Shown here in pieces: positions 56,012 to 64,000 of a stretch of 64,000 nt of DNA. The position numbers and the translations under genes were made by a program. Source of the stretch: CAYRZL01 sp964428795 (GTDB lineage: Bacteria; Bacillota; Clostridia; Lachnospirales; Lachnospiraceae); NCBI GenBank assembly GCA_964428795.1, contig CAYRZL010000001.1, positions 62,001-126,000 of the forward strand, in the 5' to 3' direction. Every line of letters begins with the position of its first letter. The stretch's first letter is position 1. The notes beneath the pieces are model-generated. The model worked only from the letters and a program-made list of their open reading frames with translations. It was not told the origin of the DNA and made no database searches.

Positions 56012-56738
56012 TTTAATGCCCGGTGAGCGTTTGGACGAGCTTCAAAGGAACGGTTATAAGATCATTCAGAATCCGGAAAAATTCTGTTTTGGCATGGATG
56101 CGGTGCTGCTCAGCGGCTTTGCAAAAGTGAAGCCGGGCGAGCGGGCGCTGGATATGGGAACCGGAACAGGGATCATACCCATATTGCTGGAGGCAAAGAC
56201 GCAGGGTGAGCATTTCACCGGACTGGAGATCCAGGAGGAAAGCGCAGATATGGCGCGTCGCAGCGTGGCGCTCAATGATCTGGGGGAAAAGATTGATATT
56301 GTGACGGGAGATCTGAAAGATGCTTCAAATCTATTTGGAGCATCTTCTTTTGATGTGGTTACGGTAAATCCGCCTTATATGACGGAGCATCACGGTCTGG
56401 TGAATCCCGGTGAGGCAAAGATGATCGCCAGACATGAGATCCTTTGTACTTTGGAGAATGTGATCTCACAGGGGGCAAGGGTGCTGCGTCCGGGCGGCCG
56501 CTTTTACATGGTGCACCGTCCTTTCCGATTGGCAGATATCGTCGTACTCATGCGTCAGTATGGTCTGGAGCCGAAACGGATGAAGATGGTACATCCATTT
56601 GCGGATAAAGAGCCGAATATGGTTTTGATTGAGGGGCTTCGCGGTGGAAAACCGCGGATGACGGTGGAAAAACCGTTGATTGTTTACCGGGAACCGGGGA
56701 AATATACGGATGAGATTTATGATATCTATGGTTATTAG
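56001..56738 (+). CDS. trmN6: tRNA1(Val) (adenine(37)-N6)-methyltransferase
   Basis: This 245-aa class I methyltransferase has LDMGTGTGIIPILL near residues 50-63 and the adenine N6 motif NPPYMTEHHG near 123-132. The order holB-ricT-trmN6-rsmI is classical in Firmicutes (yabB in B. subtilis). Confidence 0.92.
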   Translation: MTIDLMPGERLDELQRNGYKIIQNPEKFCFGMDAVLLSGFAKVKPGERALDMGTGTGIIPILLEAKTQGEHFTGLEIQEESADMARRSVALNDLGEKIDIVTGDLKDASNLFGASSFDVVTVNPPYMTEHHGLVNPGEAKMIARHEILCTLENVISQGARVLRPGGRFYMVHRPFRLADIVVLMRQYGLEPKRMKMVHPFADKEPNMVLIEGLRGGKPRMTVEKPLIVYREPGKYTDEIYDIYGY

Positions 56739-56826
56739 GTAAACAGATGCCATTTTTAATAATCAGGTTCAGGCGGCTGCCTGTGCAAAGCTGAGCAGAA
56801 AAGCAGATCAGGAAAGGAAAACAGAT

Positions 56827-57663
56827 ATGGCAGGAAAATTATATTTGTGCGCAACTCCCATCGGAAATCTGGAGGATATTACCCTGCGTGTATTGCGTGT
56901 GTTGAAAGAGGTGGATGTAGTTGCCGCGGAGGATACGAGAAATTCCATTCATCTGCTGCAGCATTTTGATATTCACACTCCGCTGACCAGTTATCATGAA
57001 TACAATAAAATTGAGAAGGCATATCAGCTTATAGAACGGATGAAAGCCGGTGAGGATGTGGCGCTGATCACCGATGCCGGTATGCCGGGTATTTCCGATC
57101 CGGGCGAAGATCTGGTACGCCTGTGCTATGAACAGGGAATTGAGGTAACGGTTCTGCCCGGAGCCTGTGCCTGTGTTACCGGATTGACCCTCTCGGGACT
57201 ACCGACCCGTAGATTTTGTTTTGAGGCATTTCTGCCCACGGATAAAAAGGAGCGGTCACGCATTTTAGCGGAGCTTAAAAACGAAACCCGTACCATCATT
57301 ATCTATGAAGCGCCTCACAGACTGCTGCGGACACTGGAATTATTAAAGGAGAGTCTGGGAGAACGGGATATCACCGTGTGCCGGGAGCTGACCAAAAAAT
57401 ATGAGACCGCATTTCGAACCGGTTTTTCCGAAGCGATCTCCTATTATGAAGCCAATGGTGTAAAGGGCGAGTGTGTCATCGTGATCCGGGGGCGTGATCC
57501 GAAGGAGCTTGAAAAGGAACAGCAGCAGGCATGGGAGAGTATGACCGTGGAAGAGCATATGGACTATTATCTGAATCAGGGGATGGACCGCACCACAGCC
57601 ATGAAGCAGGTGGCAAAAGACCGTGGTGTGGGCAAACGTGATATCTATAAGATGCTGCTTTAG
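56827..57663 (+). CDS. rsmI: 16S rRNA (cytidine(1402)-2'-O)-methyltransferase
   Basis: This 278-aa tetrapyrrole methylase-fold enzyme has LYLCATPIGNLEDIT near residues 5-19, EDTRNS near 38-43, LITDAGMPGISDPG near 80-93 and LPGACA near 108-113, all diagnostic of RsmI. A short C-terminal helix-turn region follows. It methylates C1402 of 16S rRNA. The last gene of its operon, it ends eight bases from the convergent DUF885 gene. Confidence 0.95.
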   Translation: MAGKLYLCATPIGNLEDITLRVLRVLKEVDVVAAEDTRNSIHLLQHFDIHTPLTSYHEYNKIEKAYQLIERMKAGEDVALITDAGMPGISDPGEDLVRLCYEQGIEVTVLPGACACVTGLTLSGLPTRRFCFEAFLPTDKKERSRILAELKNETRTIIIYEAPHRLLRTLELLKESLGERDITVCRELTKKYETAFRTGFSEAISYYEANGVKGECVIVIRGRDPKELEKEQQQAWESMTVEEHMDYYLNQGMDRTTAMKQVAKDRGVGKRDIYKMLL

Positions 57664-57671
57664 GCAGCCTG

Positions 57672-59453
57672 TTATTCACAGTCCATATACTCCGGCAGAT
57701 ATTCCTCGATAATATAAAATGGTGCAGGCCCTATTGTAAGTATGGCGTCGTGAAAAGCGGTTTCTGAGAAATCAGAACCGTAGCTTTCCATGGCGTCATT
57801 TTTGATGCGCTCAAATTCCAGGCAGCCTGCATAGTATTTCAGATAATTTCCGGGGGTCTCCACAATCATCTCATAAATTTCCTCTACGGTTTCCTGATCG
57901 GTGATGCCATAGGAGGAAAAGAAATCAAGGAGATCCTCCCCGGACCATCCGTAGTAATGAATACCAATATCAGCGGCTGCGTGGAGATTTAACAATAAAG
58001 CCCGGTTCAACTGCAACGCTTCTGCCAGCGCCGGATCTACGTCTGCGTAAGAGTAGGATATCATTTCCACATAAGTTGCCCAGCCTTCCACATAACCGGG
58101 ATAATTCAGCAGATGGCGGATATATGCCGGCTCCGAACAATGAAACATGAGTGTCTGGTAGAGATGTCCGGGATAGCCTTCGTGGGCAAGGGTGGTGTAA
58201 AGATCCAGTTTTTCATAAGCATTCCCCCGATTGATATAGATGGAATTTTGATGCCAGTTATCAATGGGGGTGGTCAGATAAAATGCGGGGGACAGGTAGT
58301 CCTCCAGACCCTCCGCCACATATTTGACGGAAAAATCGGTTTCCGGTGCGGAAGGAAAATCCTCTGTTATGGCTGCTTGCAGATCATTCAGCATATCCGT
58401 AGGGTCCGTCAGTGAAAACTCGTAGTTGTCTAACTTGGAGATCAGCGCATCATTGTTATTGAGAAGCTCTGCCATACGTGTGAGATCCTTTTCGTTTTCC
58501 TGTTCCAGACGATTCATCCATTCCTCCGGGCTTTTGTCAGTTCCGATGGAAGCCTGCATCAGAGATGTATACCAGTCTTTTCCCTGTGGAAGATGACATA
58601 GCCCTTCCTCATTTTCCCCGGAGCCGGATTGCTCGGAGATGGCATCTGCCAGGTTCTGAAAGGCCGGCATGAAAGTATCTGTCAAAAGCTGCTGATTCTG
58701 CCGGATATACGCCTGCTTGCTTTCCTCGGATAAATCAGCGATTCCTGCCAGTCGTTCCGAGAAGGTTGTGATCAGGAAATTATCTTCCGGGAGAGTTGCA
58801 TAGGTTTCGCATTGCTCAATGACGGTTTCCAGCGCATAGTCTGCCATAAACAGACCGGCATCAGCTTTTTTCTGTTCAAAATCAACAATTTCCCTGAAAT
58901 ACCGGGGAATATCCTTCAAAAGAGTCAGATAATCCTGCACATCCTGCTCACAGGTAAAACTGTATTCTGCAAGCAGGACAGGCAGGTTGGACTGAATGCC
59001 GGAGATGGGATTCAGCGGTTCCTGATAAAGATAGTAATCCTGTGATTTTAACCCCTGTTCCAGATAGTCGGTCAGAATGTCCTTGGTCAGTCTCTGAGAG
59101 AGGGACAGTTCGTCATCCTCATAGGTATTTAAGACGGTTAAAATATTTTCTGCCTCTGCTGCGTCTGCCAGCAATTCGTCCGTGTCCAATGTGCCCAGGG
59201 TTACATCATAATCATCAATACCGAAGTCCGCGGGATGCAGCAGTGTGTAATGCAGCGTCAATGTGTCGATGGTAACTTCGGAACAAAACAAATCTGTCAG
59301 ATATGTATCAAAAGAGACAGAGGCTTCCGGTTTTGTTTCGGATGTCTGTGTTGTATCCCGGGGCGAAGATGTAGTGCCGCACCCGGCGAAGGTCAGGGCT
59401 GCCGCAGCCAGCAGCGATATAAAAATATAATGTTTTTTTCGTAAATTCTGCAT
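57672..59453 (-). CDS. DUF885 metallopeptidase-like lipoprotein
   Basis: This 593-aa lipoprotein has a signal peptide with lipobox FAGC (Cys near residue 25), a Ser/Thr linker, an alpha-helical body and the DUF885 zinc motif AHEGYPGH near 426-433, related to HExxH. It is probably a surface-anchored peptidase or hydrolase of unknown substrate. AGAGAGG precedes the ATG. Confidence 0.85.
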   Translation of the reverse strand: MQNLRKKHYIFISLLAAAALTFAGCGTTSSPRDTTQTSETKPEASVSFDTYLTDLFCSEVTIDTLTLHYTLLHPADFGIDDYDVTLGTLDTDELLADAAEAENILTVLNTYEDDELSLSQRLTKDILTDYLEQGLKSQDYYLYQEPLNPISGIQSNLPVLLAEYSFTCEQDVQDYLTLLKDIPRYFREIVDFEQKKADAGLFMADYALETVIEQCETYATLPEDNFLITTFSERLAGIADLSEESKQAYIRQNQQLLTDTFMPAFQNLADAISEQSGSGENEEGLCHLPQGKDWYTSLMQASIGTDKSPEEWMNRLEQENEKDLTRMAELLNNNDALISKLDNYEFSLTDPTDMLNDLQAAITEDFPSAPETDFSVKYVAEGLEDYLSPAFYLTTPIDNWHQNSIYINRGNAYEKLDLYTTLAHEGYPGHLYQTLMFHCSEPAYIRHLLNYPGYVEGWATYVEMISYSYADVDPALAEALQLNRALLLNLHAAADIGIHYYGWSGEDLLDFFSSYGITDQETVEEIYEMIVETPGNYLKYYAGCLEFERIKNDAMESYGSDFSETAFHDAILTIGPAPFYIIEEYLPEYMDCE

Positions 59454-59506
59454 AATATAACCTCTCTGAAAAGCAGCTGTTCAAAACAGTTACGCTATAA
59501 AAAGAT

Positions 59507-59528
59507 ATGAACCGCAAAAGCGGTTCAT
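59507..59528 (-). terminator. Terminator of the MarR gene
   Basis: A perfect 9-bp stem (59507-59515 with 59520-59528, AAAA loop) is followed in the reverse direction by ATCTTTTTATA, just after the MarR stop. Confidence 0.75.
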
Positions 59529-59532
59529 GCAG

Positions 59533-59973
59533 CTATCCTTCATAATTTTTAAAAAATGTGTTCAGGTTTTGTAACGCTTTTACCAATACCTGGGATTGTT
59601 CCATATCCAGACCGTCTAACGTCGCCCGGATCATTTTCTCATGGAAAGAACGGTGATGGTGGTAGGCCTTGACGCCTTTGTCGGTCAGAGAAATCAGCAC
59701 TACCCGGCGGTCCTGTTCACTGCGCACCCGCTTTACATATCCTTTTTTTACCAGGTTATTGATGGCAATGGTGAGGGTGCCTACGGTTACAGACATATCC
59801 TTAGCCACTGCGGACATATTGCGTGGATTCATCAGACCGATAGCCTCGATGATGTGCATATCATTATTTGAAATGTCTTTAAATTCCTCTGTAATAATAG
59901 CCTTGCTCTCGATAGCCATAATATCGTTGAACAGGTCCACCAGTACAGCATGAAGTGTTTCGTATGCGTTCAA
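59533..59973 (-). CDS. MarR-family regulator (FabT-like)
   Basis: This 146-aa winged-helix protein has MSAVAKDMSVTVGTLTIAIN near residues 53-72 (recognition helix) and VRSEQDRRVVLISLTDKG near 80-97 (wing). It resembles FabT-type regulators of fatty acid synthesis, but no fab genes are in the window. The start is TTG at 59973 after GGAGGTAGC. It is divergent from moeA, with its own near-consensus promoter. Confidence 0.83.
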   Translation of the reverse strand: MNAYETLHAVLVDLFNDIMAIESKAIITEEFKDISNNDMHIIEAIGLMNPRNMSAVAKDMSVTVGTLTIAINNLVKKGYVKRVRSEQDRRVVLISLTDKGVKAYHHHRSFHEKMIRATLDGLDMEQSQVLVKALQNLNTFFKNYEG

Positions 59974-60030
59974 ACCGCTACCTCCATTGTGTTGTCATAT
60001 GCTGTGCGCATAAATACGGTTTACTTATTC

Positions 60031-60059
60031 AGTATACAATAAATCTTTTTGAGTGACAA
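60031..60059 (-). promoter_or_regulatory. Promoter of the FabT-like MarR gene
   Basis: On the reverse strand TTGTCA (60054-60059) and TATACT (60031-60036) have a 17-base spacer, about 58 bases before the TTG start. Confidence 0.65.
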
Positions 60060-60103
60060 GAAAGAAAAGGGTGCGTTTTTTTGCTGTTTTATCAGCTATT
60101 TTC

Positions 60104-60132
60104 TTGACAATTACAGCAACGAAAGATATAAT
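60104..60132 (+). promoter_or_regulatory. Consensus sigma-70 promoter of moeA
   Basis: Perfect TTGACA (60104-60109), 17-base spacer and perfect TATAAT (60127-60132). Transcription should begin near 60139, giving a leader of about 115 bases. A palindrome GTGAATATTCAT (about 60148-60159) lies just after the start site and could bind a regulator. Confidence 0.85.
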
Positions 60133-60138
60133 TCATTC

Positions 60139-60253
60139 AAATAGTGAATATTCATTGTGCGTAATATAAGCAATCGAGTAGCGAAAGCGTAAGTCCGGAT
60201 CGTTTGGTATCGGTGCTGCGCTTTTTTTATTTTTCTGAGTAAAGGAGGAAAAA
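60139..60253 (+). promoter_or_regulatory. Structured moeA leader with attenuator-like hairpin
   Basis: Between the predicted start site and the AAAGGAGGAAAA ribosome site, the RNA can form a hairpin from about AGCG (60188) through CCGGAT/ATCGG to CGCT, directly followed by TTTTTTT (about 60224-60230). That is a terminator-like structure inside the leader. About 50 upstream bases, including a GCGAAAGC tetraloop stem, could form a competing fold. I could not match a known riboswitch class by eye. Confidence 0.4.
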
Positions 60254-61468
60254 ATGAAACCAGATTTGTCAAATTTAATTTCAAAAGAGGAAGCATTAAG
60301 CCGCATCTTCCTCAACTGGATACCAAAACCGGAACAGGAAATGATATCCGTGGAACGGGCAGCAGGAAGAGTTTTGGCACAGGATCAGTTTTCTTTGTGT
60401 AATATACCGGTAGTGCGGGCGTCCATGATGGATGGAATTGCAGTAAAATCTGAACGGTTTGCGGATGGTATGCCGGATACATCTCAGTGGGTGTTGGGGG
60501 TAGATTATGTCAGGGCTGATACCGGAGATGATTTTGATGATACATTTGATGCGGTTATTGCCATTGAAAATGTAACCTTTCCGGAAAAAGGCGGAATTGC
60601 TTTGACAGAGAATACCAATGTGAGAGCGGGGGCGAATGTAAAGCCCTGCGGTGCTGATGTGAAAAAAGGAAGTCTGCTTGTAAAAAAAGGAACCGTTCTC
60701 CGGGCGCAGGATCTGGCTGCAATCGCTATGGGAGGCATTGCAAAAGTGCCGGTAGTGGCAAGACCCAAGGTCGCATTTCTGCCTACGGGAAGCGAATTGA
60801 TTTCGATAGGAGAGCCTATTGAGCGGGGGCAGAATTACGAGACGAATGGTATTATGATTCGGCAAATGCTTCTGGAGATGGGCGCAGAGCCAGTGTTTCA
60901 TCCTGCGGTTTTAGATCAGCCGGAGATGATTAAAAAGGCATTGGAGGAACTGCTTTATGAGGCAGACATTGTTTTGATCGGAGGAGGAACCTCTAAGGGA
61001 AGTGAAGATTATAGTTTCCGGCTGTTGGAGCAGGAGGGAAATTTGTTGTTTCATGGAGTTGCAGCAGTGCCGGGACGTCCTATGAGTGCGGCAATCTTCC
61101 AGGAAAAACTGGTGATCAATCTGTCCGGTCCTTCTTTTGCGGCGTTTCATTCTATGGACTGGGTTGTTCGGGCGGTAGTATGCAGATGGCTGGAAGTACC
61201 ATTGCCGGTGCGGGAGAAGGTAATGGCAGTACTGACCGAACCCTTTCAGGCGCCTCCGTTTTTATCACTTATGGCAAGCTTTCATGTAGAGCGGACGGAG
61301 AATGGGATTTACAGAGCAACGCCTCTGGCTTTGCGGGGACCGAAAGCGGCAGGATCTGCCGCTGTGTTGACAGCAAACGGTGTTTATATTACTTCGGTGG
61401 GAGAAAAGCCCCGTCAGGTGGGAGAATGGATTGAAATTGAACTTTTGAGAGACCGAGGCAGCTTATAA
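60254..61468 (+). CDS. moeA: Molybdopterin molybdenumtransferase MoeA family protein
   Basis: This 404-aa protein has the MoeA N-terminal core (SMMDGIAVKSE near residues 56-66; VRAGANVKPCGADVKKG near 122-138). The MoCF-biosynthesis domain follows with LPTGSEL near 176-182 and GGGTSKGSEDY near 241-251, then a C-terminal beta domain. It inserts molybdate into adenylylated molybdopterin. No other moa, mob or mod genes are near. MoeA-like proteins of Clostridia may also serve other molybdenum or tungsten steps. Confidence 0.9.
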   Translation: MKPDLSNLISKEEALSRIFLNWIPKPEQEMISVERAAGRVLAQDQFSLCNIPVVRASMMDGIAVKSERFADGMPDTSQWVLGVDYVRADTGDDFDDTFDAVIAIENVTFPEKGGIALTENTNVRAGANVKPCGADVKKGSLLVKKGTVLRAQDLAAIAMGGIAKVPVVARPKVAFLPTGSELISIGEPIERGQNYETNGIMIRQMLLEMGAEPVFHPAVLDQPEMIKKALEELLYEADIVLIGGGTSKGSEDYSFRLLEQEGNLLFHGVAAVPGRPMSAAIFQEKLVINLSGPSFAAFHSMDWVVRAVVCRWLEVPLPVREKVMAVLTEPFQAPPFLSLMASFHVERTENGIYRATPLALRGPKAAGSAAVLTANGVYITSVGEKPRQVGEWIEIELLRDRGSL

Positions 61469-61601
61469 CTGTTGGAATTATGAAAAAAATATTTTTACAG
61501 CTTCCTTCGTATCTGTTAAAATATAATTATAAGTCAGTAACTATTTTGGAATGATTGCGAACGATGTCACTTTGTGGGATACATTTGAAAAGGAGTACGG
61601 G

Positions 61602-63160
61602 ATGAAATTCAAAAGAGCAGTTGCGGCGGCACTATTCTGTGTCATGTTAACAACGATTATGCCAACTACGGTCTTTGCTGCGGACGGTGAGTATGAAAGT
61701 TCAGTGAATACGATAGAGCAGGAATCAGGTTATGATGAGATATCTTCTGTTGACGAAATAACGGACGATGATGAGGAACCTGACCATGATATAGAAGTCG
61801 ATAATGGTGCTGCGGCAGAGGTGGAAAATCTCATTGATGCTATTGGCGAGGTGATGTTGGACAGCCAGGTGGCGATTGAAGCTGCCCGGACTGCATATGA
61901 CTCTCTGCCAGAGGAGCAAAAGCCTCTGGTAAAAAATATCAGTATTCTGGAAGAGGCTGAAAAAACGTATGAGAAGCTGCTTGCTGACAGCCTTAGGAAT
62001 GGTCTTTCTGATGAGAGAGATGCTGATGGAAACTGGTATTATTATAAAAATGGTGAAATTGACAGGACATACACTGGCGTAACCTCCAATAAAAATGGCT
62101 GGTGGTATGTAAAAGATGGAAAAGTCGACTTTAAAGCCAACACGGTTGCGAAGAATGAGAATGGCTGGTGGTACATCAAAAACGGAAAAGTTGATTTCAA
62201 AGCCANNNNNNNNNNNNNNNNNNNNNNNNNNNNNNNNNNNNNNNNNNNNNNNNNNNNNNNNNNNNNNNNNNNNNNNNNNNNNNNNNNNNNNNNNNNNNNN
62301 NNNNNAATGGCTGGTGGCGGATTGAAAATGGAAAAGTAAACTTTAATTTCAAAGGACTGGCGAAAAATAAAAATGGCTGGTGGTATTTGAAAGGCGGTAA
62401 GGTTGACTTTAGTTATAACGGAGTTGCTACAAACGATAAGGGAACCTGGTATGTAAAAGGCGGAAAAGTACGGTTTGATTATGATGGAAAATTAAATGAT
62501 AAAAATTATCTGTATTGTTTTTCCAATGGACGTATGTACCGCAGTATTGACAAAAGTAAAAAAATGGTGGCATTGACATATGATGACGGTCCGTCTGTAA
62601 ATACTGCAACCATACTTGATACATTAGAGAAATACAATGGCGTGGCAACCTTCTTTGTGGTCGGTAATCGCGTATCCAGTTATAAGTCTACGGTACAAAG
62701 AGCGGTAGATATGGGCTGTGAGATAGGAAATCATACTTATGAGCATAAAATTCTGACCTCAGTAGGAACGTCAACCATAACCAGTCAGATCGATAAGACC
62801 AATACAGCGGTGTATAATGTGACCGGAATAGCCCCGGTTGTTATGCGTCCGCCGGGCGGCGGATATAATTCCACGGTGAAAAGCACGGTTCATATGCCGC
62901 TTATTCTCTGGTCCATCGATACGCTGGACTGGAAAACAAGAAATGCATCCAAAACGATCAGCTCTGTCCTTAATAATGTAAAGGATGGAGATATTGTATT
63001 GATGCATGATCTCTATGCGCAGACTGCGTCAGCGTCTCAAACGATCATTCCTGAATTGGTGGAGAGAGGATATCAGTTAGTGACGGTCAGTGAACTGGCG
63101 GAATGCCGGGGCGGCATGTCCAGCGGATCCGTATATAGCAGTTTTCGAAAATCTATGTAA
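61602..63160 (+). CDS. Wall-bound polysaccharide deacetylase with choline-binding-type repeats
   Basis: A signal peptide (MKFKRAVAAALFC..., ending VFAAD near residue 26) and an acidic helical region come first. Next are 22-residue repeats of the NGWWYVKDGKVDFKA kind, typical of cell-wall or choline-binding modules. A NodB deacetylase domain (from about 62570) carries TYDDGPS, NHTYEH, RPPGGGYN, DTLDW and VLMHD. The 100-N gap at 62206-62305 sits in the repeats and makes the two halves look like separate frames, but they are one gene. The start at 61602 has AAAGGAG before it. It probably deacetylates peptidoglycan or another surface glycan. The real length is unknown. Confidence 0.85.
62028..62505 (+). 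repeat. 22-residue (66-bp) wall-binding repeats
   Basis: NGWW-type units begin at 62094 and 62160 (66 bp apart), and again after the gap at 62306, about 62372 and 62438. The units are similar in DNA sequence, which explains the assembly break. Confidence 0.85.
62206..62305. other. Assembly gap (100 N)
   Basis: Exactly 100 N, the usual placeholder for an unknown gap. From the 66-bp repeat period and the reading frames on both sides, the true gap should be 20 + 66k bases (for example 20, 86 or 152). Confidence 0.95.
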
Positions 63161-63214
63161 ATTTAGGGAGTATTCTGCATAAAATGTTTAGATGAACCTG
63201 AGTATGGAGGTATC

Positions 63215-63811
63215 ATGCTGAATTTTTTGTGGGGTGGAATGCTGCTTGTGGGAATTGTTTATGCGGCATTTACGGGAAATATCCAGGTGGTGGCAGATGC
63301 GGCGCTGGGTTCTGCAAAAGAGGCTGTGACGATTTGTATTGCGATGGTAGGTATTCTGGCTTTTTGGGTCGGGCTTATGCGGATTGCGGAGCATGCGGGT
63401 ATCGTCCGCATGGCGGCGGCAAAAATGGAACCATTGCTGGGATTTTTATTTCCGGATGTGCCGCGAGGGAGTAAGGCAAGGGAGTACATAGCAACAAACT
63501 GTATATGCAATATATTTGGACTGGGGTGGGCAGCCACTCCGGCAGGATTGAAAGCCATGGAGGAATTAAAGCTGCTGTCACAGGGAAAAAGAGCAAGCTC
63601 CGCCATGTGCACGTTTCTGGTATTGAATATATCGTCTTTACAGTTGATCCCGATTACTATCATCGGTTATCGGGGAGAATACGGTTCGGTAAATCCGACG
63701 GGAATCGTGGGTCCGGCGATTGCGGCCACCTGTGTTTCCACATTGGTAGGCGTAGTGTTTGCACGGATTATGACTGGCTTTGATCGGAAACGGAGAGGCG
63801 GCAGGAGATGA
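63215..63811 (+). CDS. spmA: Spore maturation protein A
   Basis: This 198-aa membrane protein of the nucleoside recognition/SpmA family has WVGLMRIAEHAGIVRMAAA near residues 50-68, PRGSKAREYIATNCICNIFG near 88-107 and LGWAATPAGLKAMEEL near 108-123. Needed for spore core dehydration in Bacillus. The stop overlaps the spmB start (ATGA). Confidence 0.92.
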   Translation: MLNFLWGGMLLVGIVYAAFTGNIQVVADAALGSAKEAVTICIAMVGILAFWVGLMRIAEHAGIVRMAAAKMEPLLGFLFPDVPRGSKAREYIATNCICNIFGLGWAATPAGLKAMEELKLLSQGKRASSAMCTFLVLNISSLQLIPITIIGYRGEYGSVNPTGIVGPAIAATCVSTLVGVVFARIMTGFDRKRRGGRR

Positions 63812-64000
63812 ATATTCTGGTATTTTTATCTCAGGCGGCTATTCCCATTTTGATCGTTGCGATTCTTGCCGCCGGATTTTTGAAGAAGCAGAATATCTAC
63901 GATGAATTTGTAGAGGGGGCGGCGGACGGTATTAAAACCGCGGTGAAAATCTTACCTACTCTGGTTGGACTCATGGTTTCTGTTGGGGTGCTTCGGGCAT
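63808..64000 (+). CDS. spmB: Spore maturation protein B (partial, runs off window)
   Basis: The first 64 codons of an SpmB-type protein begin at ATG 63808 and run off the window: hydrophobic ILVFLSQAAIPILIVAILAA near residues 3-22, DEFVEGAADGIKTAVKILPT near 32-51, then LVGLMVSVGVLRA. SpmA and SpmB form one membrane complex; the ATGA overlap shows coupling. The ribosome site GGAGA lies inside spmA. Confidence 0.9.
   Translation, partial: MNILVFLSQAAIPILIVAILAAGFLKKQNIYDEFVEGAADGIKTAVKILPTLVGLMVSVGVLRA

Noticed and set aside
60139..60253. Known riboswitch classes (purine, THF, c-di-GMP, preQ1, fluoride, Moco) for the moeA leader
   Set aside because: None of the conserved core sequences I remember for these classes could be placed convincingly, so only an unclassified structured leader is claimed.
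1..64000. Prophage, CRISPR array, tRNA/rRNA genes or complete insertion sequences
   Set aside because: No spaced direct repeats, integrase or transposase frames, phage structural genes or tRNA-like cloverleafs were recognised by eye.

Overview
The window looks like the chromosome of an anaerobic, spore-forming gut Firmicute, most likely Lachnospiraceae. This is inferred from gene families (spmA/spmB, DUF4317, TatD-linked radical SAM protein, choline-binding-type wall repeats, clostridial-type citrate synthase, holB-ricT-trmN6-rsmI operon), from strong Gram-positive ribosome binding sites and from moderate GC. It is a scaffolded assembly: exactly 100 N lie at 62206-62305. No rRNA, tRNA, CRISPR array, intact transposase or prophage was seen.

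Layout. (1) 217-11518: a catabolic operon with three TIM-barrel isomerase-fold proteins, three Gfo/Idh/MocA oxidoreductases, a small DUF6379 protein and a ribose-type sugar ABC transporter. A DUF6379 protein directly before an isomerase-fold protein is the signature of the heterodimeric C-glycoside deglycosidases (DfgAB, DgpBC, CarBC families). Together with the oxidoreductases this is a good candidate for oxidising and cleaving C-linked glycosides such as plant flavonoid C-glucosides. Decayed LacI and cupin pieces follow it. (2) 12152-16503: a reverse-strand operon of an LVIVD beta-propeller, a zinc-ribbon flavoprotein and an EthD-like protein, with a divergent LysR regulator. (3) 16646-17750: an ATPase gene that has lost its P-loop. 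(4) 17828-30452: eight reverse-strand genes (membrane protein, ABC exporter pair, coiled-coil protein, MoxR, DUF58, two large vWA proteins), then an ECF sigma factor with its DUF4179 partner. (5) 32638-36777: Rpn and LysR fragments and a second MoxR-DUF58-DUF4129 set. (6) 36897-41926: a nucleotidase and a second LVIVD locus (LysR, LVIVD, VOC protein, SDR), whose SDR gene is fused by deletion to an MFS transporter gene. (7) 42129-63160: mainly housekeeping genes (MarR, citrate synthase, pyridoxal kinase, L,D-transpeptidase, TrmB, D,D-carboxypeptidase, amino acid decarboxylase, the gmk-like-holB-ricT-trmN6-rsmI operon, DUF885 peptidase, MarR, MoeA, wall-bound polysaccharide deacetylase). (8) 63215 to the end: spmA and the start of spmB.

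How the parts may work together. Region 1 could import a glycoside or sugar, oxidise the sugar, cleave it from the aglycone and rework the keto-sugar. The two LVIVD loci, each under a divergent LysR regulator and carrying small fold families common in aromatic-compound metabolism, could act on aglycones or related aromatics. That link is inference only. The two MoxR/DUF58 sets resemble ATPase-driven envelope assembly systems; the larger has its own ABC exporter. Several genes are recently broken (SDR/MFS, the ATPase, Rpn, LacI/cupin), so the accessory regions are turning over.
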